Below are positions 35,653 through 44,500 of a stretch of 64,000 nt of DNA, one piece after another (position 1 is the first letter of the stretch; each line of letters opens with the position of its first letter). The position numbers and the translations under genes are program-made. A model generated the notes under the pieces. That model was given only the letters and a program-made list of their open reading frames with translations. It had not been told where the DNA came from and ran no database searches. Origin of the DNA: Streptomyces sp. DH24 (GTDB taxonomy: Bacteria; Actinomycetota; Actinomycetes; Streptomycetales; Streptomycetaceae); contig NZ_JARVKW010000021.1 in assembly GCF_029813775.1 (NCBI RefSeq), forward strand, positions 1 through 64,000. Reading direction: 5' to 3'.

Positions 35653-35706
35653 TTGTCCACAGAATCGCCAATCTGCCTGTGGATAACTGCAGTTGGTTGT
35701 GGATCA
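35653..35706. promoter_or_regulatory. DnaA-box cluster upstream of kptA
   Basis: TTGTCCACA (35653-35661, plus), TTATCCACA (35678-35686, minus) and TGATCCACA (35698-35706, minus) lie within 54 bases, in a locally AT-richer stretch 57 bases before the kptA start. GGTTCCACA lies about 45 bases upstream of them. Confidence 0.65.
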
Positions 35707-35762
35707 AACATCGGAGGCAAAATCAATCGCGTGATTCGCGTCTCTCCCGGCACCCTGGTGGG

Positions 35763-36326
35763 ATGAGCGAAAGCAAGCCCGACGACAGACGCACCGTGAA
35801 GGTGTCGAAGTACCTCTCGAAGCACCTGCGGCACCAGCCGGAACGGATCGGGCTGTCTCTGGACGAGGGCGGCTGGGTCGAGATCGACGTCCTGATCGCC
35901 GCTGCCGCCGCCCACGGCTTCCCGTTCACCCGGGAGGAACTGGACCACGTGGTGGCCACCAACGACAAGCGGCGCTTCGCGGTCGAGGGCACCCGGATCC
36001 GCGCCAGCCAGGGCCACAGCGTCGAGGTAGAGCTGGGCTTGTCTGCCGCGACCCCGCCGCCGTACCTCTACCACGGCACGGTCGCCCGCAATCTGGACGC
36101 GATCCGCGCCGAAGGGCTCCGGCCGATGGACCGGCACGACGTGCATCTCTCGCCCGACCGCGAGACCGCGACCCGGGTCGGCGCCCGCCGCGGCCGACCG
36201 GTCGTGCTGAGCGTGGACGCCGGCGCCATGCACCGCGACGGCCACGAGTTCCGGGTCAGCGACAACGGCGTGTGGCTGACCAAGGCCGTACCGCCGCAGT
36301 ACCTGCGGTTTCCCGGGTCACGCTGA
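35763..36326 (+). CDS. kptA: RNA 2'-phosphotransferase (Tpt1/KptA family)
   Basis: A 187-residue enzyme of the family that transfers an internal RNA 2'-phosphate to NAD+. The family motifs are present in order: VSKYLSKHLRHQP, VATNDKRRFAVEG, IRASQGHS, LYHGTVARN, GLRPMDRHDVHLS and the C-terminal VWLTKAVPPQYL. Bacteria usually lack the fungal-type tRNA splicing that produces such phosphates, so the substrate (possibly RNA-repair or capped RNA ends) is open. It stands alone, between a DnaA-box cluster and a tandem parS pair. Confidence 0.92.
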   Translation: MSESKPDDRRTVKVSKYLSKHLRHQPERIGLSLDEGGWVEIDVLIAAAAAHGFPFTREELDHVVATNDKRRFAVEGTRIRASQGHSVEVELGLSAATPPPYLYHGTVARNLDAIRAEGLRPMDRHDVHLSPDRETATRVGARRGRPVVLSVDAGAMHRDGHEFRVSDNGVWLTKAVPPQYLRFPGSR

Positions 36327-36331
36327 GGAGC

Positions 36332-36365
36332 GGTTTCACGTGAAGCAGCTGTTTCACGTGAAACC
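36332..36365. promoter_or_regulatory. Tandem parS-like sites
   Basis: GGTTTCACGTGAAGCA (36332-36347, two or three mismatches) and TGTTTCACGTGAAACC (36350-36365, one mismatch) are 18 bp apart in the kptA-oxidoreductase gap. Both keep the core TTTCACGTGAA. Confidence 0.85.
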
Positions 36366-36390
36366 CGGCCGACCGCATACGCTCCATGCC

Positions 36391-37293
36391 ATGAGCCTGC
36401 GTCTGAGCACCGTGATCCTTCCGTACCGCCGCTGGCACGAAGGCGGCCGTTCGGCCTGGGTGCGTGCCGAGCAGCTCGGCTTCCACACCGCGTACACATA
36501 CGACCACCTGTCCTGGCGGAGCTTCCGGGACGGTCCGTGGTTCGGTGCCCTGCCGACGCTGACCGCCGCCGCGGCCGTCACCGACTCGCTGCGCCTGGGC
36601 ACGCTGGTGACCTCGCCCAACTTCCGGCACCCGGTCACCCTGGCCAAGGAACTGATCTCCCTCGACGACATCTCCGGCGGTCGGGTCACCCTCGGCGTGG
36701 GCGCTGGCGGCACGGGCTTCGACGCCACGGCGCTCGGCCAGGAGCCCTGGACCCCGCGGGAGCGTGCCAACCGGTTCGCCGAGTTCGTTCCCCTGCTCGA
36801 CCAGCTGCTCACCGAGGACTCGGTGTCGTACGAGGGCGACTACTACTCGGCGCACGAGGCGCGCAACATCCCCGGCTGCGTACAGCGGCCCCGGCTGCCC
36901 TTCGCGGTGGCCGCGACCGGGCCGCGCGGACTGAAGCTCGCCGCACGTCACGGGCAGGCGTGGGTCACGACCGGCGACCCCAAGCTGTACGAGAACGGCA
37001 CTTCTGAACAGTCGATTCAGGCCATTCGCGGCCAGGCCGAGAAGCTGGCCGACGCCTGTGCGGCCATCGGCCGGGACCTGACCACGATCGACAAGGTCCT
37101 GCTCACCGGTTTCACCCCGGACCGGAGCCGCCCGCTTCAGTCCCTGGACGCGTTCGTGGATTTCGCGGGCAGGCACCGGGAACTGGGCTTCACCGAGATC
37201 GTGATCCACTGGCCCATCCCCGACTCCGACTTCGCCGCGGACCAGAAGGTCTTCGAGCAGATCGCCCTGGAAGCAGCGGCGCAGCTCGGCTGA
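36391..37293 (+). CDS. LLM-class (F420-dependent type) flavin oxidoreductase
   Basis: A 300-residue TIM-barrel luciferase-like oxidoreductase: LRLSTVILPYRRW at the start, YDHLSW, LRLGTLVTSPNFRHPVTLAKELISLDDISGGRVTLGVGAGG, and VAATGPRGLKLAARHGQAWVT. Streptomycete members commonly use F420. ATG 36391 is preferred over an in-frame ATG 17 codons earlier, because those codons lie in the parS site (encoding FHVKP). No ribosome site is seen, so it may be leaderless. Confidence 0.85.
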   Translation: MSLRLSTVILPYRRWHEGGRSAWVRAEQLGFHTAYTYDHLSWRSFRDGPWFGALPTLTAAAAVTDSLRLGTLVTSPNFRHPVTLAKELISLDDISGGRVTLGVGAGGTGFDATALGQEPWTPRERANRFAEFVPLLDQLLTEDSVSYEGDYYSAHEARNIPGCVQRPRLPFAVAATGPRGLKLAARHGQAWVTTGDPKLYENGTSEQSIQAIRGQAEKLADACAAIGRDLTTIDKVLLTGFTPDRSRPLQSLDAFVDFAGRHRELGFTEIVIHWPIPDSDFAADQKVFEQIALEAAAQLG

Positions 37294-37305
37294 CCCGACG
37301 GGCGG

Positions 37306-37328
37306 TACGGCCCCGCCGAGGGGCCGTA
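37306..37328. terminator. Hairpin after the LLM oxidoreductase
   Basis: A 9-bp perfect stem (37306-37314 with 37320-37328) and 5-nt loop begin 13 bases after the stop. Confidence 0.65.
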
Positions 37329-37387
37329 TCTCCTCAGATGTGCGGACTCCCGCACGCCCGTGCAGGCATATGCGGGACAATGGCCGG

Positions 37388-38257
37388 GTGACCTCAGCTA
37401 CCCGACAGCCCGACATCCCCGCCGCCGCTGTCCGTCCGCGGCTGATCGCCACGGATCTCGACGGCACCCTGCTGCGCGACGACAAGTCGGTCTCACCGCG
37501 CACGGTGGCCGCCCTCGCCGCCGCCGAGGAGGCCGGCATCGAGGTCTTCTTCGTCACCGGCCGCCCCGCCCGCTGGATGGACGTCGTCAGCGACCACGTG
37601 CACGGGCACGGGCTGGCGATCTGCGGCAACGGCGCCGCCGTGGTCGACCTGCACGGCGGCCCCGGCGCGCACCGGTTCGTGAAGGTGCGGGAGCTGGCCC
37701 GGCAGAACGCGCTCGACGCCGTACGGCTGCTGCGCGAAGCGGCACCCGGCACGGTGTACGCAGTCGAGCAGACCTACGGCTTCCACCAGGAGCCGGACTA
37801 CCCCAAGCTGCACATCGAGGTCCCGGACAACCTCGCTCCCGCCGAGGAGCTCCTCGGGGACTCCGGCCCCGCCGCCGGTCAGCCGGTGCTGAAGATCCTC
37901 GCCCACCACCCCTCGATCGACCCCGACGCCTTCCTCACCCTGGGCCGCCTCGCCATCGGCGACCGCGCCAACGTCACCCGGTCCAGCCCCAGCGCCCTGC
38001 TGGAAATCAGTGGCCCCGGCGTCTCCAAGGCCAGCACGCTCGCCCTGTGCTGCGCCGAGCGCGGCATCTCGCATGAGGAGGTCGTGGCCTTCGGTGACAT
38101 GCCCAACGACGTCGAGATGCTCACCTGGGCCGGTCAGTCGTACGCCATGGGCAACGCGCACCCGGATGTGATCGCCGCCGCGTCGGGACGCACCGTCGCC
38201 AACAACGACGACGGGGTGGCCGTCGTGATCGAACGGTTGCTGGCCGAGCTGCCGTAA
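37388..38257 (+). CDS. HAD-superfamily hydrolase (Cof type)
   Basis: A 289-residue paralogue of the serS-linked phosphatase with LIATDLDGTLLRDD, FFVTGRPARW, GVSKASTLALC and VVAFGDMPNDVEM. GTG 37388 is the likely start; GACAAT (37376-37381) ends 6 bases before it and fits a leaderless promoter. Substrate unknown. It is followed by a short tandem repeat and a convergent M23 peptidase gene. Confidence 0.9.
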   Translation: MTSATRQPDIPAAAVRPRLIATDLDGTLLRDDKSVSPRTVAALAAAEEAGIEVFFVTGRPARWMDVVSDHVHGHGLAICGNGAAVVDLHGGPGAHRFVKVRELARQNALDAVRLLREAAPGTVYAVEQTYGFHQEPDYPKLHIEVPDNLAPAEELLGDSGPAAGQPVLKILAHHPSIDPDAFLTLGRLAIGDRANVTRSSPSALLEISGPGVSKASTLALCCAERGISHEEVVAFGDMPNDVEMLTWAGQSYAMGNAHPDVIAAASGRTVANNDDGVAVVIERLLAELP

Positions 38258-38258
38258 C

Positions 38259-38375
38259 GTCACGGCACGACTGGCAGGGGACCGCGGCGCCACAGCACGA
38301 CTGGCAAGGGCCGCGGTGTCACAGCACACTGCCAAGGGCCACAGCGGCACGGCACGACTGCCAGGGGGCCGCGGC
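38259..38375. repeat. Four imperfect tandem copies of a 29-bp unit
   Basis: Copies at 38259-38288, 38289-38317, 38318-38346 and 38347-38375 share the form (G/C)YCACRGCACGACTGSCARGG followed by CCGCGG-like ends; a partial fifth copy follows. The array starts at the stop of the HAD gene in the convergent gap. No gene is supported there. Confidence 0.7.
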
Positions 38376-38502
38376 GTCACAGGAGCCCGCCGAGAGCGCT
38401 GGAAGGCGGGGCATGCCGGCGAGGGCGCGTGAGGCGGGAGGCAACCCCGGCAAGAGCGTCGTAGGGCCGGAGCACCCCGGCGAAGGCGTCGTCCGCGGGC
38501 TG

Positions 38503-39555
38503 TCATCCCTGGCCGAGCCGTACGCCGCGCTCGGCCAGCCACGGCTGGGGGTCCAGCGCCGAGCCCATCTCCTTGGTGACCCGCACCTCGAAGTGCAGAT
38601 GCGGTCCCGTGGAGTTGCCGGTGGTGCCCGCCTGACCGATCCACTGCCCCGGTGACACCCGCTCCCCCTGGTCGACGGCGACGGAGGCCAGGTGCGCGTA
38701 CTGCGTGTAGTAGCCGCCGGGATGCTCGATCACCGTCTCGATGCCGAACGGGCCCCCGCAGGACACCCGCACCACCCGGCCCTTGCCCACCGACCGCACC
38801 GGCGTCCCGATCGGCACCGCGAAGTCCTGACCGGTGTGCCGGTTCGCCCACCGACTGCCGCCACTGCCGAACCCCGCCGACAGCTCGTACGTCTCCACGG
38901 GTGCCACCCACTTGCCCGTGAACCGTGTCTCCGGCTGGTCCAGCCGCACCGCGCCCCGGCACGCGCCTGCAGCGACGGAGGCGTCCGCCTGCCCCTGGAG
39001 CTGCCAGCGGGCCCGTTCCAGCTTCTGCTCGATGTCCTTCTTCAGAGCGGCGAGCTCGCTGGTGCGTTTCTCCAGGACCTGCCAGGCCGCGGCGGCCTTC
39101 GCCTCGTCGGCGGCGAGCCTGGCCTCGGCGCGGCGGCTCTTGCTCACCGCGTTGTGCACCGCGAGATCCGCCTGCCACACCGCGTGCTGACCGCGCATCA
39201 GCTCCTCCGGGCTGTCCGCCAGCACCATGTGCGCCGCCAGCGGAAGCCCACCGCTGGTGCGGTACTGGGCGCGCGCGATCCGGCCCAGGTCCTCCCGCAG
39301 GACCGTGATCTTCTGCCGCTCCCGCTCCAGCAGCCCTTCGAGCCGCTGTGCCTCCGCCCGCTGCACCTCGGCCTCGCGCCGCCCCGCCTCGTACTGCCGC
39401 GTCGCCACGGCCGCGTCCGCGTAGAGCCGTGCCACCTGCGCGCCGGCACTCGTGTCGGAGCCGTCCTCCGCGGCGTCGGTGGGCCGGGCGGCGAGCACGG
39501 CCAGCGCGCACAACAGCGCCAGGACGAGCAGCGGGTGGCGGCGGGACGATCGCAT
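38503..39555 (-). CDS. Secreted M23 metallopeptidase with coiled coil (NlpD/EnvC-like)
   Basis: 350 residues. After the signal peptide (to about residue 28) comes a long coiled-coil region (about 38-195) and then an M23 endopeptidase domain. The zinc ligands are visible: NRHTGQDFAVP (His and Asp of HxxxD), AHL and HLHFE. It would cut or regulate cutting of peptidoglycan cross-links. The coiled coil resembles those that control M23 enzymes during division. It converges on the HAD gene. Confidence 0.9.
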   Translation of the reverse strand: MRSSRRHPLLVLALLCALAVLAARPTDAAEDGSDTSAGAQVARLYADAAVATRQYEAGRREAEVQRAEAQRLEGLLERERQKITVLREDLGRIARAQYRTSGGLPLAAHMVLADSPEELMRGQHAVWQADLAVHNAVSKSRRAEARLAADEAKAAAAWQVLEKRTSELAALKKDIEQKLERARWQLQGQADASVAAGACRGAVRLDQPETRFTGKWVAPVETYELSAGFGSGGSRWANRHTGQDFAVPIGTPVRSVGKGRVVRVSCGGPFGIETVIEHPGGYYTQYAHLASVAVDQGERVSPGQWIGQAGTTGNSTGPHLHFEVRVTKEMGSALDPQPWLAERGVRLGQG

Positions 39556-39682
39556 GACAGCGATCGTGTCCCGCGACGGCCGCTGCGGTCCTGTTCACGT
39601 CGTACGGCTGGGGGACCACACGCCACGGACGGATGAGCGGTACCGCCGAACAGCCGTCTCCCGCGTCACGACTGACTGAGGG

Positions 39683-41347
39683 TCATTCGAGGGGTGCCCG
39701 CCACACGACCGTCGTGCCGCCGCCGGCCTCCCCGAGTCCCGGGCCGAGCAGACAGTCGCCTCCCAGGGATTCGGCGCGCCGGCGGAGGTTGAGCAGACCG
39801 CTGCGGCGACCGCCTTCCGGGATGCCGACGCCGTCGTCCGCGACGGCCAGCCGGACGCCGGGCCTGCCGTCCGGCAGCGTCACCGTCGCGTCCACGACGA
39901 CCTCGATCCGTGAAGCACCCGCGTGCCGGAAGGCGTTCGACAGGCTCTCCCGCAGCGCGGCGATGAGGTTCTTGCCGGTCACGTCGCCGACCGCGGTGTC
40001 GACCGGACCGACGAAGCGGTGCGAGGGCGTGAAGCCGAGGGGCACGGCCGCCGTGCTGATCTCGCGCAGCACACGCGTGCGCAGTCCGGACGGCGCCTCG
40101 GCGAAATCCTGCCGGAGCGCGAAGACGGCGGTGCGGATCTCCTGGATCGTGACGTCCAGTTCGTCCACGGCCCTGCCGACCCCGTCGCGCACCTGAGGCA
40201 CGTCCGACCGGCGCTGCGCGCTCTCCAGCATCATCCCGGTGGTGAACAGCCGCTGGACCACCAGATCGTGCAGATCGCGGGCGATACGGTCACGGTCCTC
40301 GTACACCGCGAGCCGTTCCCGGTCCCGCTGAGCCTCCGCCGTCATCAGCGCGAGCGCGGCCTGCGCGGCGAACTGAGCGGCGAGCGTGCGCTCCGTGGTG
40401 GTGAACGGACGTTCCCCGCGCGCGCGTGGCGTGACGAGGCACCCCAGGAGGTGTCCGCCGCTGCACAGCGGGAGCAGCATCACCGGACCCCACTTGCGCA
40501 GGACATCGCTGGTCAGGCGCCGGTCGGTGGCCGCGTCGTCGATGAAGACGTCCTTGCCGTCGAGGAGTGCGGCGACGACGGGGCTGTCCGGCGGTACGAC
40601 GATCCCCAGCGCCTTCGCGGGCTCGTCCGCGGCGACGGCCACGACCTCCAGGCCGCCCTCGTCGGCGGGCAGCAGCACGATCCCGGCGAGCGCCCGGGAC
40701 AGCCGGCGGGCGTGCTCGGCGACGACCTGGAGGGCGTCTTCGAGATCACCGCCGGAGAGCAGGGCGGCCGTGACGGCGACCGATCCGTCGATCCAGCGTT
40801 CCCGCTGCTGGGTCGTCTCGTACAGCCGGGCGTTGCCGATGGCGATGCCGGCCTCCGTGGCGAGCACCCGGACCGTGTCGAGGTCCTGTTCGTCGAACGG
40901 CCTCCCGCCGCGCTTCTCGGCCAGGTACAGATTCCCGTAGACCTCGTTCCGGAGCCGGACGGGGACGCCCAGGAAGGCGCGCATCGCCGGGTGGTTTACC
41001 GGGATGCCCTGCGTACGCGGGTCCGTGGTCAGGTCGGTGAGCAGGACCGGTTCCGGGTCACGGATGAGGGCGCCGAGCAGGCCCGTGTGCCCGTCGGGCA
41101 GCCGCCCGATACGGCGGGCGGTCTCCGGGTCGACGCCGTGGTGGACGAAGTCGGCCAGGCCGTTCCCGTCCTCGTTGAGTACGCCGAGGGCCGCGTACTG
41201 GGCGTCCGTGAGGGCCGCCGCGGTGACGCAGATCCGCTGCAGCATGCCGTGCACTTCCAGACCGCTGCCGACCGACCGCACTGCCTCCAGCAGCCGCCGC
41301 ACCCGGGTGTCCGGCGGCGGGGGACCGGCAGCTGGGGTGGCGGACAT
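39683..41347 (-). CDS. Two-GAF sensor histidine kinase (DevS/DosS-like), orphan
   Basis: 554 residues: a GAF domain (about 20-175), a second GAF domain (about 190-340), and a HisKA_3 dimerisation helix with DRDRIARDLHDLVVQRLF (phospho-acceptor His near 363). The HATPase has ALRESLSNAFRHAG, VADDGVGIP and GLLNLRRRAESLGG. This is the DevS/DosS architecture for redox or gas sensing, but the heme ligand cannot be confirmed by eye. No response regulator is adjacent. It lies downstream of cydABCD on the same strand, separated by a terminator and a parS site, so a role near respiration is plausible but unproven. Confidence 0.9.
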   Translation of the reverse strand: MSATPAAGPPPPDTRVRRLLEAVRSVGSGLEVHGMLQRICVTAAALTDAQYAALGVLNEDGNGLADFVHHGVDPETARRIGRLPDGHTGLLGALIRDPEPVLLTDLTTDPRTQGIPVNHPAMRAFLGVPVRLRNEVYGNLYLAEKRGGRPFDEQDLDTVRVLATEAGIAIGNARLYETTQQRERWIDGSVAVTAALLSGGDLEDALQVVAEHARRLSRALAGIVLLPADEGGLEVVAVAADEPAKALGIVVPPDSPVVAALLDGKDVFIDDAATDRRLTSDVLRKWGPVMLLPLCSGGHLLGCLVTPRARGERPFTTTERTLAAQFAAQAALALMTAEAQRDRERLAVYEDRDRIARDLHDLVVQRLFTTGMMLESAQRRSDVPQVRDGVGRAVDELDVTIQEIRTAVFALRQDFAEAPSGLRTRVLREISTAAVPLGFTPSHRFVGPVDTAVGDVTGKNLIAALRESLSNAFRHAGASRIEVVVDATVTLPDGRPGVRLAVADDGVGIPEGGRRSGLLNLRRRAESLGGDCLLGPGLGEAGGGTTVVWRAPLE

Positions 41348-41394
41348 GAACCGAGCCTAATCAGCTGGGTTTGGTGCAGAAAGTCGGGAAGCGT

Positions 41395-41410
41395 CGTTTC
41401 ACGTGAAACA
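41395..41410. promoter_or_regulatory. parS-like site between cydCD and the sensor kinase
   Basis: CGTTTCACGTGAAACA contains the full 14-bp palindrome GTTTCACGTGAAAC and differs from the consensus only at the first base. Confidence 0.9.
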
Positions 41411-41447
41411 TGACGCCCGGCCGACGAGCTCGGCCGGATCGCCGACG

Positions 41448-41489
41448 CCGCCTGCCGCCTTCCGTCTGCCGCCTGCCGTCTGCCGTCAC
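41448..41489. repeat. Second heptamer array (CCGCCTG/CCGTCTG)
   Basis: Six consecutive 7-bp units lie just beyond the cydCD terminator. The period is the same as in the array at 1153-1247 but the sequence differs. Confidence 0.75.
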
Positions 41490-41491
41490 GA

Positions 41492-41518
41492 GCGGCCCGC
41501 CGCACGAGAGCGGGCCGC
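41492..41518 (-). terminator. Hairpin after cydCD
   Basis: A 9-bp perfect stem (41492-41500 with 41510-41518) lies 5 bases beyond the cydCD stop. A second stem (41417-41424 with 41430-41437) lies further along. Confidence 0.65.
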
Positions 41519-41522
41519 CCGT

Positions 41523-44500
41523 TCAGTGGGCCGCCGTCAGCAGTTCTGTCGCCGCCTCCCGCTCCGCCATCGCCCGCAGCGGCCCCGGTACGGCGGTCAG
41601 TTCCGCGAACGACCCGCGCTGGGCCACGCGCCCTTCGTCCAGGACGATCACCTCGTCGACGTCCTCCAGGCCCGCAAGCCGGTGTGTGATGAGCACCGTC
41701 GTGCGGCCCTCGGTGGCGGCGAGCAGGTCGGCGGTGAGCGCGTCGGCGGTCGGCAGGTCGAGGTGCTCGGCGGGCTCGTCCAGAACGAGGACGGGGAAGT
41801 CGGCGAGCAGGGCACGGGCCAGCGCCAGCCGCTGCCGCTGCCCGCCGGACAGCCGCGCCCCGTGTTCGCCGACCAGCGTGTCGAGCCCGTCGGGCAGGCT
41901 GTCGGCCCACTGGAGCAGCCGGGCGCGGGCGAGCGCGTCGCGCAGTTCCCCCTCGTCGGCGTCCTTGCGGGCCAGGAGCAGGTTCTCGCGCACCGAACTG
42001 TCGAAGAGGTGCGCGTCCTGCGCGCACAGCCCTACCAGCCGCCGTACGTCGTCGCCGTCCAGGGTGCGTGCGTCGACCCCGGCCAGCGTGTAGGAGCCCT
42101 GGTCGGCGTCCAGGAACCGCAGCAGTACCTGCGCGAGCGTCGTCTTGCCGGACCCGGACGGCCCGACCACCGCGACCCGGCGCCCTTCGTCGAGGGTCAG
42201 GTCGAGCCCGGCCAGCGCGTCCCGGTCCTGCCCCGCATGGCGGGCGGCCAGGTTCCGCACGACGAGCGTAAACGGCGCGTCGGGCGCCGGGTGGGGCCGC
42301 GCCGGTTCGCGTACCGGCGCCGGGGCGTCCAGCACCTCGTACACGCGCTCGGCGCTCCGGTGCACCCGCTGCCGGTACTGGACGGCGAGCGGCATCCCGA
42401 GGACGGCCTCGAAGGCGGCCAGCGGGGTGAGGACGACGACGGCCATGACGACGCCGCCGAGCCGCCCGTCGGCGACCGCCTGGGCACCGAGGAGCGCGGT
42501 GGTGGCGACGGTCAGGCCGGAGATCAGCGCGGTGAGCCCGTCGCCGAGGGCGGTGGCGGTCGCGGCGCGTGAGGCGATCCGGGTGAGTGTGCCGTCGGCC
42601 CGCCGCGCCTCGGCCGTCCGGGCGGGCAGCGCACCGGCGACGGCCAGTTCCGCGGTGCCGGTGAGCAGGTCGGTCACGCGTGTCGCGAGCACTCCCCTGG
42701 CGGGAGCGAGCCTGCGTTCCGCTCGGCGGGCGACGGCACCGGTGACCAGGGGGACCCCGGCACCGGCCGCCAGCAGCCCAGCGGCGAGGGCGGCGCCGGC
42801 CTCGGGCAGCAGCCACGCCGTGAAGGCGACGGAACCGGCGGACACCAGCAGTGCGGCTCCGGCGGGCAGCAGCCACCGCAGCCAGTAGTCCTGCAGCGCG
42901 TCCACGTCGGTGACGAGCCGCGACAGCAGGTCGCCCCGGCGGGTCCGCCGCAGACCGGCGGGCGCCAGCCGTTCCAGCCGCTGGTACACGGCGACCCGGG
43001 TGTCGGCGAGCATCCGCAGCACCGCGTCGTGCGACACGAGGCGCTCGCCGTAGCGGAAGACGGCCCGGCCGATGCCGAACGTGCGCGTCGCCGTCACGGC
43101 CACCATCAGATACAGCACCGGCGGCTGCTGCGAGGCCCGCGAGATGAGCCAGCCGGAGGTCGCCATGAGCCCGACGGCACTGCCGAGAGCGAGGCTCCCG
43201 AGCACCAGCGCCAGGCCGAGCCGCCCGCGCCGGGCACCGGACATGGCCCGCACCCGCGCGAGTACACCGCCCGCGGCGCTGCCGGACTCCGTCTGGTGTC
43301 CGGAGGTGTCGTTCGTTGCCGGCGCCTCCTCGACCCGTCGGGCCCCGACCGCCGCGGCCGAGGCCTGAACCGCGGGGGTCGGCAGCGACGTCCCGCCGTC
43401 CAGGCGCACCACGCGATCGGCCAGCTCCAGCAGTGCCGGCCGGTGCACGACCAGCAGGACCGTCCGCCCGGCCGCCAGTCGCCGTATCGCCGCCACGACC
43501 TCTGCCTCGCTCGCGCCGTCCAGGGCGGCCGTCGGTTCGTCGAGCAGCAGCACCGGCCGGTCCGCGAGGAACGCGCGGGCCAGCGCGAGCCGCTGCCGCT
43601 GCCCGGCGGACAGCCCGGTGCCGTCCTCGCCGAGCACGGTTCCCAGGCCCTCGGGCAGCGCGTCCACGAACTCCAGCGCCCCCGCGTCGGCCAGCGCCCG
43701 CCGTACGGCGTCGTCGTCCGCCTCGGGCCTGGCCAGCCGTACGTTCTCGGCGACGGTCCCGGCGAACAGGTGCGGGCGCTGCGGCACCCAGGCGACCCTG
43801 GCGTGCCACTGCGCCAGGTCCAGGCCGCGAAGGTCGGCTCCCCCGACGCGCACGCTGCCCTGGCCGGGCCGGACGAAGCCCAGCAGGACGTTCAGGAGCG
43901 TCGACTTGCCCGCGCCGCTCGGTCCGACGAGCGCGACCGTCTCCCCGGGCGCGACCGCGAACGTCACGTCGGACACGGCGTTCTCGGAGCGCCCGGGATA
44001 GCGGACGGTCACGCCCTCGAACGAGAGCGCTCCGTCGGGCACGGCGGCGGTACCCGGGGCCGACGCGGGCGTCTCCAGGACGGCGAAGATCTCCTCGGCC
44101 GCCGCGAGGCCCTCCGCCGCCGCGTGGTACTGGGCGCCGACCTGGCGCAGCGGCAGATACGCCTCCGGGGCGAGCACGAGGATGACCAGACCCACGTACA
44201 GGTCCATGTCGCCGTGGACGAGCCGCATGCCGATCGTCACGGCGACGAGCGCCACGGACAGGGTGGCGAGCAGTTCCAGGGCGAAGGACGACAGAAAGGC
44301 GATCCGCAGGGTCCGCATGGTCGCCTGCCGGTACTCACCGGTGATGCGCCGGATCGACTCGGCCTGCGCCTTGGCCCGCCCGAACACCTTCAGCGTCGGC
44401 AGTCCCGCCACGACGTCGAGGAAGTGTCCGGACAGCCGGGACAGCAGACGCCACTGGCGGTCCATCCGGGACTGGGTGGCCCAGCCGATCAGCACCATGA

